A stretch of 48,279 nt of DNA from positions 1 through 48,279 of the forward strand of contig UCEY01000063.1 of NCBI GenBank assembly GCA_900471605.1. The letters run 5' to 3'. Below are positions 1 through 8,576 of the stretch, piece by piece. The stretch's first letter is position 1. Each line of letters opens with the position of its first letter. Source of the DNA: Hyphomicrobiales bacterium (GTDB taxonomy: Bacteria > Pseudomonadota > Alphaproteobacteria > Rhizobiales > Rhizobiaceae). Both the position numbers and the translations under genes were made by a program. The notes under the pieces were generated by a model. It had not been told where the DNA came from and searched no databases. It saw only the letters and a list, made by a program, of their open reading frames with translations.

Positions 1-48
1 CCAGGGGGAGGCTTGATAGGAATGTTCGCCTTTCGACGAGCGCTCCAT
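1..48 (-). CDS. Start of an unidentified gene, cut by the window edge
   Basis: An ATG read on the minus strand at 48-46 opens a frame of 16 codons that runs off the left edge; it begins MERSSKGEHSYQASPW. A good ribosome binding site (GAGG, eight bases before the ATG, within 52-62) supports it as a true start. Too little protein is visible to name a family. If real, it is transcribed leftward, in the same direction as the hydrolase gene ending at 639 but separated from it by about 590 bases. Confidence 0.4.
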   Translation of the reverse strand, partial: MERSSKGEHSYQASPW

Positions 49-638
49 GGCTTTCACCTCTTCCACCATCCCCGCACGTTACGGTTCGGGTGGAAGCGCC
101 GGCCTCCGCCTGCCCGCGAACGTCTCGCGAAACACTCCGGCAACGGAAGCGGGAGGATTGTAGGCATGGGTTTGGAAGGCGGGGATGATGATGAGGTCAA
201 GTTATTGGAGATGCTAGGCTGGGATGATGAATTGTCCACGGGACAAGCATGGAAAGACAGCATTGGAAGGCGTCCCCTGCCATACCCCCCTCTGTCCTGC
301 CGGAAATCTCCCCCTCAAGGGGGGAGATCGGCCAGAAGCAAGGTCTTGGCAGACCAAAAGCCTTGAGATTGCCGAACTCCACTTCCTGCCGGCTTCCTGC
401 CCTTGCACAAATCAGAGAGGAACCGCTGAGCAAGCCTCCTTCGATCTCCCCCCTTGAGGGGGGTAAGGCGCGATCCGGCGGAGCCGGAGCGATCGATCCG
501 GTGAATCGATCGCAGTGCCGAACGCCGGCAGGACAGAGGGGGTGCCACACGGCACAATCCCCGCCACTCAGGAAGGCTGTAGGGGAAAACAAGCCTCGAC
601 CAAATCCAAGCCCGCATTTCGCGAAGGGCTTGCCCGCC
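49..638. other. Long intergenic stretch without a convincing gene
   Basis: About 590 bases between the edge gene and the hydrolase. Several frames are open here, but none has a ribosome binding site or recognisable protein features. It contains a RIME-like palindromic mosaic (284-557) and a weak hairpin (AAGCCC at 608-613 pairing with GGGCTT at 626-631) that could end the leftward transcript of the hydrolase operon. Confidence 0.6.
284..557. repeat. RIME-like rhizobial intergenic mosaic element
   Basis: Outer inverted arms: ACCCCCCTCTGTCCTGCCGG (284-303) matches the reverse complement of 525-543. Inside lie two C/G-tract hairpins of the form ATCTCCCCC-loop-GGGGGGAGAT, at 306-328 and 443-463. 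This arrangement, with the CCCTCTGTCCTGCCGG end sequence, is typical of Rhizobium-specific intergenic mosaic elements (RIME). It is non-coding. The family is recognised from memory; the inverted arms themselves are directly visible. Confidence 0.7.
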
Positions 639-1697
639 TCATATCACCCGCCCGAGCCAATCCATCGCATGGTCCTGCTGGTCGACCGGGAATGCATGCG
701 CCGCACCGGGCCAAAGCCGCGTTTCGAGGCAATGTTCCGCATCCGCCGCCAGCCAGATCGCATGAAGCTGCTCCTGCGCCGCCAGCGCCGCAGGCTCGGG
801 AAAATGCCTGTCATCGGCGCCGCTGAAGATCAGGGCGGGTTTTGGTGCGGCGAGCCCCGCAAAATGCGGATAGTCGAGCTTTCCCGCGATCGGCGGATGC
901 AGCATGGAAAAGGCGGACTGGCCGCGAAGCTGGTTGTTGCCCGGCTGCATGAGCCCTTGGAGCGTCCCCATCCAGCCGCCGGCGACACAGGCTTTTGCGT
1001 CGTCCGAAAGCGCGGCCACCTGCCAGGCGCGCGAGCCGCCCATCGAATAACCGAAGCTCGCCACACGGGTTCCGTCGACACCCGGCAACCGGCAGAGCCA
1101 CGCCATAGCCTCCAGGTCCTCGCGCAGGATGACGGAGGCGTGGGAAACGCCGAACTGCATGAGGTTGGCCGCCAGCGCCTGCTGCGCCTCGTAGCCGTTG
1201 CCTTTGCGGCCTCCCCAGCCGAGCGCGTCGGCGCAAAGCACCGTGTAACCGCGCCGGGCGAGTTCGTTGCCCACCTGCCGGCCCCCGTAGAGCCTCGCCG
1301 TCCAGTGGTCCACGTCCGCGGCGATCTCGGGAAGTTCGCCGGGCCGGCCGATCATCTTTTCCTTGCCGATCGAAAAGAACGAGCCGTGGTCGTGCAGCAG
1401 AAGTGCGGCCGGCGTCCGGGCGTCGGTGTCCGGCCGCAACAGATAGGCTCCAGCGATTTCGCCATTGGAGAAATGAAGCTGCAGTTCCTGGCCCCTGCAA
1501 CCCTCTTCCCTCCATTCGCCCACCACGAAAGCGCCGGCGGGAGTTATGCGTTCGACGCCGAGCGCCGCGCGGACCTTGTCGCGCGTCCGTTCTCTCCAGG
1601 CCGAAAAATCGTCCTTTGCAGGATCGAAATTCCATCCGAACGAGAGGGTATCCCGAAGCCTCTTCGCAAGGCCCGACATGTTGTCGCCGTCGATCAT
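639..1697 (-). CDS. Alpha/beta hydrolase (dienelactone hydrolase / acetyl esterase-like)
   Basis: A 352-residue protein with an alpha/beta hydrolase fold. The nucleophile elbow GYSMGG places the serine at 218, and candidate acid and histidine of the triad are in GADDRHF (Asp296 or nearby) and GAAHAF (His334). HDHGSF near residue 103 fits the oxyanion strand. No signal peptide is seen, so it is probably cytoplasmic. The start ATG overlaps the stop of the upstream FadR-type regulator (ATGA), so it is the last gene of the oligopeptide-type ABC operon. It may hydrolyse an ester, amide or lactone bond in the imported compound; the substrate cannot be read from sequence. Confidence 0.8.
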   Translation of the reverse strand: MIDGDNMSGLAKRLRDTLSFGWNFDPAKDDFSAWRERTRDKVRAALGVERITPAGAFVVGEWREEGCRGQELQLHFSNGEIAGAYLLRPDTDARTPAALLLHDHGSFFSIGKEKMIGRPGELPEIAADVDHWTARLYGGRQVGNELARRGYTVLCADALGWGGRKGNGYEAQQALAANLMQFGVSHASVILREDLEAMAWLCRLPGVDGTRVASFGYSMGGSRAWQVAALSDDAKACVAGGWMGTLQGLMQPGNNQLRGQSAFSMLHPPIAGKLDYPHFAGLAAPKPALIFSGADDRHFPEPAALAAQEQLHAIWLAADAEHCLETRLWPGAAHAFPVDQQDHAMDWLGRVI

Positions 1698-2428
1698 GGC
1701 GTATTCCGCGACCTCGCGATGAGCCGGTCGCGGCTATCGGAGAGATGTCTGCGCATGGCCGCGCGTGCGCCCTCGACATCCCGGCCCTCGATGGCCAGGA
1801 AAATCGCCCTGTGCTCATCGTTGACGCGCTGCAGGTGGCCGGCGAAAGTTTCGTCATTGACCTGATGCGCCTGCATGCGCATGCGCGGCATCAGCGTTTC
1901 GCCGAGATAGTTGAAGATGCCGATGAAATGTTCGTTCTGGCTGGCAGCGGCGACGGCGCAGTGAAATTCGAAATCCGACTGCGTGCTGCGGTCGAGCTGC
2001 CGGATCGAGCGGTCCATCGATTCAAAAGCGGCATGCATCGCCGCGACATCGACGGCGGTCCGGCGTTCGGCGGCGAGAGCCGCGGATTCGGATTCGATGC
2101 CGATGCGCAGTTCGAGCCCCTTCAGCACGCTTTCGACCCGCATCATATTTTCATCGGTGAGCCGGAACGGCGCGACGCCGGCATCCTCGCGCACGAAAAC
2201 GCCGATGCCGTGATGGATGGACACATGCCCGCTCGCGCGCAGATTGGCGATCGCTTCGCGGACGACCGTGCGGCTGACGCCCAGTTCGTCGATCAGCGCC
2301 TTTTCCGTCGGCAGCTTCGATCCGCGCGGATATTCCCCGAGCTTGATGCGCTCGGTGATCATGCGCACCACCTGCGAACTCAGGGTCTCCCTGCGACGCC
2401 AGGTAGAGGCTTGGGCTTCGGCTGTCAT
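1694..2428 (-). CDS. FadR-subfamily GntR transcriptional regulator
   Basis: A 244-residue protein with an N-terminal winged helix-turn-helix (about residues 12-80; LPTEKALIDELGVSRTVVRE is the core) and a C-terminal all-helical FCD ligand-binding domain (about 100-235) with the usual acidic and histidine metal or ligand residues (DFEFHCAV, NDEHRAI, RRHL). It sits inside the transport operon, after the second ATPase (33-base gap) and overlapping the hydrolase by four bases, so it probably regulates that operon in response to the imported substrate or a breakdown product. A candidate operator is the dyad at 7762-7779 in front of the binding-protein gene. Confidence 0.9.
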   Translation of the reverse strand: MTAEAQASTWRRRETLSSQVVRMITERIKLGEYPRGSKLPTEKALIDELGVSRTVVREAIANLRASGHVSIHHGIGVFVREDAGVAPFRLTDENMMRVESVLKGLELRIGIESESAALAAERRTAVDVAAMHAAFESMDRSIRQLDRSTQSDFEFHCAVAAASQNEHFIGIFNYLGETLMPRMRMQAHQVNDETFAGHLQRVNDEHRAIFLAIEGRDVEGARAAMRRHLSDSRDRLIARSRNTP

Positions 2429-2461
2429 CGGGGCACCTCCATGGCGTCAAAGACGGGAAAT

Positions 2462-3220
2462 TCAGACAGCGTGGTCGTATTCGAGGCTCGCCTGTATCAG
2501 TTCACGGGCATAGGGATCCGCCGCCTGGCCGGTCGCCAGCACGTCCCGGCTCATCACCTCGACCACGCGGCCGTGCTGCATCACCGCCAGCCGCTCGCAC
2601 ATATGATCGATCACCGCAAGGTCGTGTGAGACGAAGAGATAGGTCAACTTGCGTTTTACGCGCAGGTCCGCGAGCAGATTGAGCACTTCCGCCTGCACCG
2701 AGACGTCGAGCGCGGAGGTCGGCTCGTCGAGAAGCAGGATGCGCGGTTCCAGAATGAGCGCGCGCGCGATCGCCACGCGCTGCCGCTGGCCGCCGGAAAG
2801 TTCGTGCGGATAACGCGACAGGAAAGCCGGATCGAGGCCGACATCGATCAGCGCCCGTTCCATGCGTTCGAGCTGGCGGTCCATGCGATGGATGCGCAGC
2901 GGCTCCTGAAGCGCCGTGCGGATCGACTGGCGGGGGTGGAGCGAACCGTAGGGATCCTGGAAAACCATCTGGACCGTGCGGCAATATTCGACAAACGGCA
3001 TGTCGTTGACCGACCGCCCTTCGAGCTGGATATCGCCCTCCCAGACATTCAGGAGGCGGGCGATGCAGCGCAGGATGGTCGACTTGCCGGAACCGGATTC
3101 ACCCACGAGCCCGAAGGATTCGCCGGCCTCGACCGAAAAACAGACATCGCCGAGAATGCGCTTCTTCGCCGAACCGTAACCGAGATCGATCGAGAGATTG
3201 CGAACGTCGATGGCGGTCAT
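2462..3220 (-). CDS. Oligopeptide-type ABC transporter ATP-binding protein (DppF/OppF-like)
   Basis: A 252-residue nucleotide-binding subunit. Walker A GESGSGKST, signature LSGGQRQRVAIARAL, Walker B ILLLDEPTSALD and the switch histidine in SHDLAV are all present, so the ATPase should be active. At 252 residues it is shorter than typical DppF/OppF (about 310-330) because it lacks the C-terminal oligopeptide-transporter extension. Its start overlaps the stop of the first ATPase by four bases. The two presumably form the heterodimer that powers the two permeases encoded upstream. Confidence 0.92.
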   Translation of the reverse strand: MTAIDVRNLSIDLGYGSAKKRILGDVCFSVEAGESFGLVGESGSGKSTILRCIARLLNVWEGDIQLEGRSVNDMPFVEYCRTVQMVFQDPYGSLHPRQSIRTALQEPLRIHRMDRQLERMERALIDVGLDPAFLSRYPHELSGGQRQRVAIARALILEPRILLLDEPTSALDVSVQAEVLNLLADLRVKRKLTYLFVSHDLAVIDHMCERLAVMQHGRVVEVMSRDVLATGQAADPYARELIQASLEYDHAV

Positions 3221-4074
3221 GCGGGCACCTCTTTGGTATTCTGCGAGATGACTTCACGGTTCAGCACCGGAAGCGGCTTGCGGCTGCCGCCGATATGCGG
3301 CTGTGCGGCAAGCAGGCCTTGGGTATAGGGATGCGTGCAGTTGCGCATGTCGCGGGCGGCGCGTTCCTCGACCACTTCGCCATGGCGCATGACGAGAACA
3401 CGGTCGCAGAAATTGCGCACCAGGTTGAGGTCGTGGCTGATCATGATCAGGCCGATGCCCTTGTTCGTCACCAGTTCGTTCAGGATGTTGAGGACCTGCA
3501 TGCGCACCGTCACGTCGAGCGCCGAGGTCGGCTCGTCCGCGATGATGATCTGCGGCTCGGGGATCAGCATCATCGCGATCATGATGCGCTGGCCCATGCC
3601 GCCGGAGACTTCATGCGGATAGAGGCTGAAGACGCGTTCCGGGTCGCGGATCTTCACCGCTTCCAGCATTTCCAGCGTCTTCTGCCGCGCCGCCTGGGCC
3701 GACGCCCTGGTGTGGACGCGGTAGGCCTCGGCAATCTGGTCGCCGACGCGGTGCACCGGGTTGAGCGAAAATTTCGGGTCCTGGAGGATCATCGAAATGC
3801 GCCGGCCGCGGATCGTCAGCATCTCTTTTTCGCTCGCCGAGATGAGATCGGTGCCGGAAAAATCCATCCGGTCGGCCTCGATCCTGGCGGTCGGCAGCAG
3901 CTTCAGCAGCGCGCGGCCGATGGTCGACTTGCCGGAGCCGGATTCGCCGACGATGCCGAGCCGCTCGCGGCCGAGATCGAAGGAGACGCCCTTGACGACG
4001 GTGTTGTAGGTCTTGCCGGCGCGATAGCTGACGCGGAGATTTTCGACCTTCAGGAGTGCTTGGCTGTTGTCCAT
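3217..4074 (-). CDS. Oligopeptide-type ABC transporter ATP-binding protein (DppD/OppD-like)
   Basis: A 285-residue ATPase subunit with Walker A GESGSGKST, a slightly unusual signature (VSGGMGQRIMIAMML in place of the common LSGGMRQRVMIAMAL), Walker B IIIADEPTSALD and the H-loop SHDLNL. It has only a short tail after the ATPase core. It lies 26 bases after the DppC-like permease and is coupled by ATGA to the next ATPase. Family assignment to the peptide/nickel/opine uptake group is firm; the substrate is not known. Confidence 0.92.
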   Translation of the reverse strand: MDNSQALLKVENLRVSYRAGKTYNTVVKGVSFDLGRERLGIVGESGSGKSTIGRALLKLLPTARIEADRMDFSGTDLISASEKEMLTIRGRRISMILQDPKFSLNPVHRVGDQIAEAYRVHTRASAQAARQKTLEMLEAVKIRDPERVFSLYPHEVSGGMGQRIMIAMMLIPEPQIIIADEPTSALDVTVRMQVLNILNELVTNKGIGLIMISHDLNLVRNFCDRVLVMRHGEVVEERAARDMRNCTHPYTQGLLAAQPHIGGSRKPLPVLNREVISQNTKEVPA

Positions 4075-4100
4075 GGCGGGATCCTAACGCTGTTTCGGGC

Positions 4101-5006
4101 CTATCTTTGCTTCGGATCCAGCGCGTCGCGCAGGCCGTCGCCCAGAAGGTTGAAGGCGAGGCTGACGAGCAGGATGGCGCCGCCCGGGAAGGCGACCAGC
4201 CACCAGTTGTCCAGCATGTAGCGCCGGCCGGTGGCGATCATCGCGCCCCATTCGGGAAGCGGCGGCTGGGCGCCGAGACCGAGGAAACCAAGGCCGGCGG
4301 CGGTCAGGATCACGGTCGCCATCGACAGCGTGATGCGCACCAGAACCGAGGGAAGGCACATCGGCATGATCGACTTGACGATGATGCGCAGCGCCGACGC
4401 CCCCTGCATGCGCGAGGCCGAGATATAGTCGGCATTGCGGAAGGTCAGCGTTTCCGCACGTGCGAGGCGGGCGATCGGCGGCCAGGTGGTCAGCCCGATG
4501 GCGATGATCGCGTTTTCGAGGCCGGCCCCCAGCGCCGCCACGAAGGCGAGCGACAGGATCAGGCTCGGGAAGGACAGGAAGATATCGGTGATGCGCATCA
4601 TGATCGTGTCGTACCAGCCGCCGAAATAACCGGCGGTCGTGCCGACCAGAAGCCCGATCGGGCCGACGATGACCGAGACGATGGTGATGATCGTCAGGCT
4701 GATGCGCGTGCCGTAGATGATGCGGCTCATGATGTCGCGGCCGAGCTCGTCGGTCCCGAACCAGTGCTCGGCGCCCGGCGGCTTCAGCGTGTTGCTCAGA
4801 TTGACGATATTCGGATCGTAGGGCGCGATCAGCGGCGCGACGATCGCCGTCAGGAGCAGGATGGTGATGACCACGAGACCGAAACCCGAAGACGGGTTGC
4901 CCAGAAGCTCGCGGATGACTGCGAGCAGACGGCGCAACGCCGAGTTGGGATTTGAGCGGGTACCGTTCATGGCCACGTCCTGCATATCGAGAGATTGAGC
5001 CGCCAT
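4101..5006 (-). CDS. Oligopeptide-type ABC transporter permease (DppC-like)
   Basis: A 301-residue inner-membrane permease. The N-terminal cytoplasmic part is followed by the OppC-type first membrane helix and the binding-protein-dependent transport domain, with WFGTDELGRDIMSRIIYGTRIS before the transmembrane block and a coupling-helix region around ASRMQGASALRIIVK. The start at 5006 (MAAQSL) is preferred over an upstream in-frame start at 5045 because it has GAGGA about ten bases upstream and begins immediately after the stop of the DppB-like gene. It partners the DppB-like permease. Confidence 0.9.
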   Translation of the reverse strand: MAAQSLDMQDVAMNGTRSNPNSALRRLLAVIRELLGNPSSGFGLVVITILLLTAIVAPLIAPYDPNIVNLSNTLKPPGAEHWFGTDELGRDIMSRIIYGTRISLTIITIVSVIVGPIGLLVGTTAGYFGGWYDTIMMRITDIFLSFPSLILSLAFVAALGAGLENAIIAIGLTTWPPIARLARAETLTFRNADYISASRMQGASALRIIVKSIMPMCLPSVLVRITLSMATVILTAAGLGFLGLGAQPPLPEWGAMIATGRRYMLDNWWLVAFPGGAILLVSLAFNLLGDGLRDALDPKQR

Positions 5007-5007
5007 A

Positions 5008-6024
5008 TCAACGCGTCCTCGGATCGAAGATCTTGTAGAGCGCATCGGAAAGCAGGTTGAGCGCGATGAAGATGATACCGACCAGCAGCACGCAGGTCAT
5101 CACCGCGTTCATGTCGCCGATCAGCATGTTGTTGGTGATGTACTGGCCGAAGCCCGGCCAGGAGAACACGGTCTCGATGAGCACCGCGCCTTCGAGCAGG
5201 CTGCCATAGGCGAGCGCCACGATCGTCACCAGCTGCACGCGGATATTGGCGAATGCGTGATGCCAGATGGTGCGGTTCTTCGACAGGCCCTTCACCCGCG
5301 CGGTGGTGACATATTCCTGGTTCAGCTGGTCCAGCATGAAGCTGCGGGTCATGCGGGTGATATAGGCCATCGACGAATAACCGAGGATGCTCGCCGGCAG
5401 CAGCAGGTGGTTGATCGCATCCCGGAAGACTTCCCAGTCGCCGGCCAGCACCGCGTCGATCAACAGGAAGCCCGTCGTCTCCGGCACGAGGCCGATGTAA
5501 TAATCCGAGAGGCGGCCGCCGCCGCCGACCAGATCGAGCGCCGCGTAGAAGATGATCAGGCCGATCATGCCGGTCCAGAAGATCGGCATGGAATGCCCGA
5601 TGAGGGTCAGGAAGCGGATGACGTGGTCGACCGGCCGGTTGCGGCGCACGGCCGCCAGAATGCCGAGCGGAATGCCGAGCCCCGCCCCGACGATGATCGC
5701 GAAGGTCGCAAGCTCGATCGTCGCCGGCATGACGTGCAGGATGTCGTTGATGACCGGCTGCCCGGTGCGGATCGACGTCCCGAAATCGCCATGCGCCAGG
5801 TCGTTCACATAACGGAAGAACTGCTGGTAGAGAGGAAGGTTCGCGCCGATCCGTTCCGCGACGGTGTCGTATGTAGCCTGGTCGGCCTCTTCGCCGACGA
5901 TGGCGCGGACCGGATCGACCGGCATCAGCCGTCCGATGCAGAAAGTCAGGACCAGCAACCCGAGAAGGGTCGCCAATATGGTGCCGGCCTGCCGCGTGAA
6001 AGCGGTGAGACGCTCGTTTGTCAT
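5008..6024 (-). CDS. Oligopeptide-type ABC transporter permease (DppB-like)
   Basis: A 338-residue permease with the OppB/DppB pattern: an N-terminal membrane helix (TILATLLGLLVLTFCIGRLM), the early periplasmic loop with DPVRAIVGEEA, then the permease domain with repeated hydrophobic segments and the coupling region TTARVKGLSKNRTIWHHA. The ATG at 6024 lies just past a strong hairpin (6046-6085) that separates it from the binding-protein gene. It is the first of the two permease genes in the operon. Confidence 0.92.
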   Translation of the reverse strand: MTNERLTAFTRQAGTILATLLGLLVLTFCIGRLMPVDPVRAIVGEEADQATYDTVAERIGANLPLYQQFFRYVNDLAHGDFGTSIRTGQPVINDILHVMPATIELATFAIIVGAGLGIPLGILAAVRRNRPVDHVIRFLTLIGHSMPIFWTGMIGLIIFYAALDLVGGGGRLSDYYIGLVPETTGFLLIDAVLAGDWEVFRDAINHLLLPASILGYSSMAYITRMTRSFMLDQLNQEYVTTARVKGLSKNRTIWHHAFANIRVQLVTIVALAYGSLLEGAVLIETVFSWPGFGQYITNNMLIGDMNAVMTCVLLVGIIFIALNLLSDALYKIFDPRTR

Positions 6025-6045
6025 GGGGCTTCCTCAGGATCGTAC

Positions 6046-6085
6046 CAGCCGCCGCGGCGCTTCGGGACAAGCGCCGCGGCGGCTG
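6046..6085 (-). terminator. Strong intercistronic stem-loop between binding protein and permease genes
   Basis: A perfect 17-base stem (6046-6062 with 6069-6085) around a six-base loop, in the 65-base gap between the binding-protein stop (6090) and the DppB-like start (6024). No T-run follows on the leftward strand, so it is more likely an mRNA-stabilising or partial attenuating structure than a full terminator. Such hairpins are commonly used to raise the amount of binding protein over membrane subunits. Confidence 0.75.
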
Positions 6086-6089
6086 ACGA

Positions 6090-7694
6090 TTATCTTGCTT
6101 TCTTGACCGTGCGAAGCTGGGTCGACCAGGACGGGTTCAGTTCGAGACCCTTGATGTCGGCCCGGAAGCCGACGCTATCGACCACTTCGGAGAAGGGCTG
6201 GATGGCCGGAACCATATCCGCGTAATAGGTCTGGATGGCCTCGTAGTCCTTGATCTGCTTGTCCTTGTTGCCTTCCACGAGAGCATCGTCGATCATCTTG
6301 TTGATCTTCTCATCATAGAAGGAGGTGCGCCAGCCCTGGAAGTTGGTGAGCTTCGCCTCGTCCGCATTGTTGGGATTGTAGACGATGGCGCGGAAGTTCG
6401 AGTCCGGATGCGGCAGCTGGCCGCCGCCGCCGCGGCCGACGACAAGCTCGTATTTGCGCTCGCGCATCGCACCGTAGATCTGGTCGCCGGAGCCGGTGAT
6501 GATCTCGGCCTTGATGCCCGCCTGCGCAAGCGTCGCCTGGATGGCGGTCGCAAGGCTCATGAACGGCACGTCGGAAATGGCGCGCAGCGAGGTCGAGAAG
6601 CCGTTCGGATACCCGGCCTCGGCGAGCAGCGCCTTGGCCTTGGCGACGTCGAGCTTGTAGCCCGCATTCGGCAGGGCGCCGAAAATGCCGGCCGGAACGG
6701 GACGATCGCGCAGCTTGCCAAAATAGGGCAGCACGCTGTCGTTCAGACCCTGGTAGTCGATCAGATAACGCAGCGCCTCGCGGACCTTCGGCTTCTGGAA
6801 CTTCTCGTCCTTCATGGAAACGGCCAGATAATAGAAGCCGCTGCCGCCGTTGGTCTGGATCTTGACGTCCTTGCTGCTCTCGAGAGCCTTGAGGTCGGCC
6901 GCCGACATGGAATAGGCGATGTCGATATCGCCCTTTTCAAGCATCAGCCGCTGGCTCTGCGATTCCGCCAGATGGCGCATCATGATCCGGCGCATGGCCG
7001 GCTTCTCACCCCAATATTTCGGGTTCTGCTCGAGCGTGACGCGCTCGTTCGACTGCCACTGGCCAAGCGTGAACGGGCCGGAACCGGCAGAATTGTTGGT
7101 AAGCCAGGCAGCCCCCATGTCGCCGCCCTTGTCGTGCTCCATCACCGTCTTCATATCGAGGATGGAACCCGGACCGACGATGCCGAGCGTCTGCACGACG
7201 ATCTGCGGATCGACCTTCTTCGGCAGCTTGATGACGACGGTGCTATCGTCCGGAGCGGTAAAGCTCTGATCGGCATTGGCCGCGGAGAAGCCGTGTGTCT
7301 TGAGGAACGACGCCTGGGCGAGGTTGAGCTTCATCAGGCGCTTGAAGGACCAGACGACATCCGCCGAGGTGACCGGGTTTCCGGAGGCAAACGTCGCTCC
7401 CTTGCGCAGCTTGAAGGTGATCGAGCCGTTGTCGTCGGCGATCGTCCAGCTTTCCGCCAGCTGCGGATCGACCTGGGCGCGGTTGACGGCGTCAAGCGCA
7501 ACGAGGTTATCATATATGTTCGTGAGGACCTGTACGGTCTCCTTGCCGGTAATGGCGGCGGGATCGAGCGTCAGGATATTGGTCATCGAAAAACCGACGA
7601 CCAGCATATTCGGCGGGGTTTCGGCATAGGCGGGCTGGAAAAGCAGTGTGGAACCGAGCAATACGGGTCCCATCATTCTCAGTAGCGGCTTCAT
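6090..7694 (-). CDS. Periplasmic solute-binding protein, family 5 (oligopeptide-type ABC transporter)
   Basis: A 534-residue precursor. It begins MKPLLRMMGPVLLGSTLLF and has a cleavable signal ending near AYA-ETPPN. The mature protein has the SBP_bac_5 layout of about 500 residues, with the early motif NIYDNLVALDA and the domain-crossing segment VREALRYLIDYQGL. The ATG at 7694 is chosen because GGGAGGA lies seven bases upstream; the frame remains open further upstream but without a signal sequence at its end. It is the first gene of the operon and captures the substrate in the periplasm for the DppBCDF-like complex. Confidence 0.93.
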   Translation of the reverse strand: MKPLLRMMGPVLLGSTLLFQPAYAETPPNMLVVGFSMTNILTLDPAAITGKETVQVLTNIYDNLVALDAVNRAQVDPQLAESWTIADDNGSITFKLRKGATFASGNPVTSADVVWSFKRLMKLNLAQASFLKTHGFSAANADQSFTAPDDSTVVIKLPKKVDPQIVVQTLGIVGPGSILDMKTVMEHDKGGDMGAAWLTNNSAGSGPFTLGQWQSNERVTLEQNPKYWGEKPAMRRIMMRHLAESQSQRLMLEKGDIDIAYSMSAADLKALESSKDVKIQTNGGSGFYYLAVSMKDEKFQKPKVREALRYLIDYQGLNDSVLPYFGKLRDRPVPAGIFGALPNAGYKLDVAKAKALLAEAGYPNGFSTSLRAISDVPFMSLATAIQATLAQAGIKAEIITGSGDQIYGAMRERKYELVVGRGGGGQLPHPDSNFRAIVYNPNNADEAKLTNFQGWRTSFYDEKINKMIDDALVEGNKDKQIKDYEAIQTYYADMVPAIQPFSEVVDSVGFRADIKGLELNPSWSTQLRTVKKAR

Positions 7695-7761
7695 GGCCGA
7701 TCCTCCCTTGGGTCGCCGGTTCTCCTCCCGGCTGATGGATAATGCGATCCAAGAGATATGA

Positions 7762-7779
7762 TGTCTTACGACACGTGTC
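7762..7779. promoter_or_regulatory. Candidate FadR/GntR operator upstream of the oligopeptide-type operon
   Basis: Two overlapping dyads: TGTC-TTAC-GACA (7762-7773) and the perfect ten-base palindrome GACACGTGTC (7770-7779). The first contains GT-N3-AC, the core of the FadR-subfamily consensus TNGTNNNACNA. It lies about 70-85 bases upstream of the binding-protein start, so the regulator encoded at 1694-2428 is the natural candidate to bind it. Confidence 0.45.
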
Positions 7780-8051
7780 AATCCGAAATACCCGTGTTCG
7801 CCGACTCCTTGCGAAGTCGCCAGTGAGCGAGCGTCATCTATATTTCCGGATCCGCTTTGAAGCGCGACAGGCAACCGTATTTAAGAGCATCGGGACGGCG
7901 CGTGGAGCCCTCTCCGCTGTGGGGAGGGGTTGGGGAGTTATCTTCCTTCAACGGAAAAAGCCCCCCCACCTGCCGGCCACCACCGGCGAGGGTTAAGAAT
8001 GCCGCACCACCTCGCGTCCAGAATTAGGTAGCATTGCCACCAAATGGTGCG
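7780..8051. other. Intergenic region between the ABC operon and the toxin-antitoxin pair
   Basis: No gene is seen. Part of it (about 7900-8000) is made of C- and G-tracts (CCCTCTCC...GGGGAGGGGTTGGGG, then a CCCCCCC tract) that resemble decayed rhizobial intergenic repeats, but no clean inverted arms could be defined. It may hold the promoter of the leftward ABC operon at its left end and the 3' end of the hepT transcript at its right end. Confidence 0.5.
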
Positions 8052-8576
8052 CTAGCGTCCGGCGCTGAACGTCTCGCCATTTCCGCCGTCTTGATCGTCA
8101 CCGCTCGTCATCGCCCTCTCCAGCCGGATCACCGCGTCAATGAACGCGGGAAAGGCAGACTTGAGAAGCTCGAGGTTTGTGGCGACCTTGTCGGGCTTCA
8201 GGTCGAAACCGTATTTGTGGCGCACGAGATGGCGAAATCCCTTGAGTTCAAAAAGAGCGTCATAAAGTTCGAGATCGAGTAGTGCCGGACGCGTTCCAGT
8301 AATCTCGGCTGCCATCTGATCGAGAATGTCCTGGTGGGCGGAACCGCCTGTGGGGACGTAATCATCGACATCTCTCGCGATACTGAGAAGAATGTCCTCA
8401 ATTCCATTATAGACATTGTGGATGCCCGATGAGACCGCCGCCACGGCTCCCCAGTCTCCATCTGCCACCTCAGCCGAATGGCTTGCGTAATACTGTTCCA
8501 TCTGTGCCAACTCACGCTCTGCGCGGGCGATTCTTGGGGAAAGTTTCGCGAACTCTGGCAGGCTAAACGATGTCAT
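8052..8576 (-). CDS. hepT: HepT-like HEPN ribonuclease toxin
   Basis: A 174-residue mostly helical protein with the HEPN/HepT signature RX4HXY (Arg115, His120, Tyr122 in GFRHLVRHKYGF). In characterised HepT-MntA pairs this motif forms the RNase site and its tyrosine is the residue AMPylated by the antitoxin. It is longer than common HepT proteins (about 130-140). The ATG at 8576 has GGAG seven bases upstream and is preferred over a GTG at 8594. The gene overlaps the end of the partner nucleotidyltransferase by 14 bases, which supports a co-translated toxin-antitoxin pair. Confidence 0.8.
   Translation of the reverse strand: MTSFSLPEFAKLSPRIARAERELAQMEQYYASHSAEVADGDWGAVAAVSSGIHNVYNGIEDILLSIARDVDDYVPTGGSAHQDILDQMAAEITGTRPALLDLELYDALFELKGFRHLVRHKYGFDLKPDKVATNLELLKSAFPAFIDAVIRLERAMTSGDDQDGGNGETFSAGR

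Noticed and set aside
249..1865. A 538-codon plus-strand frame
   Set aside because: It runs through the RIME-like repeat and opposite the hydrolase and regulator genes. The composition is low-complexity Arg/Pro-rich and no domain is visible.
7895..8000. C- and G-tract region as a possible repeat or terminator
   Set aside because: No clear inverted arms or T-run could be defined; it was left as intergenic DNA.
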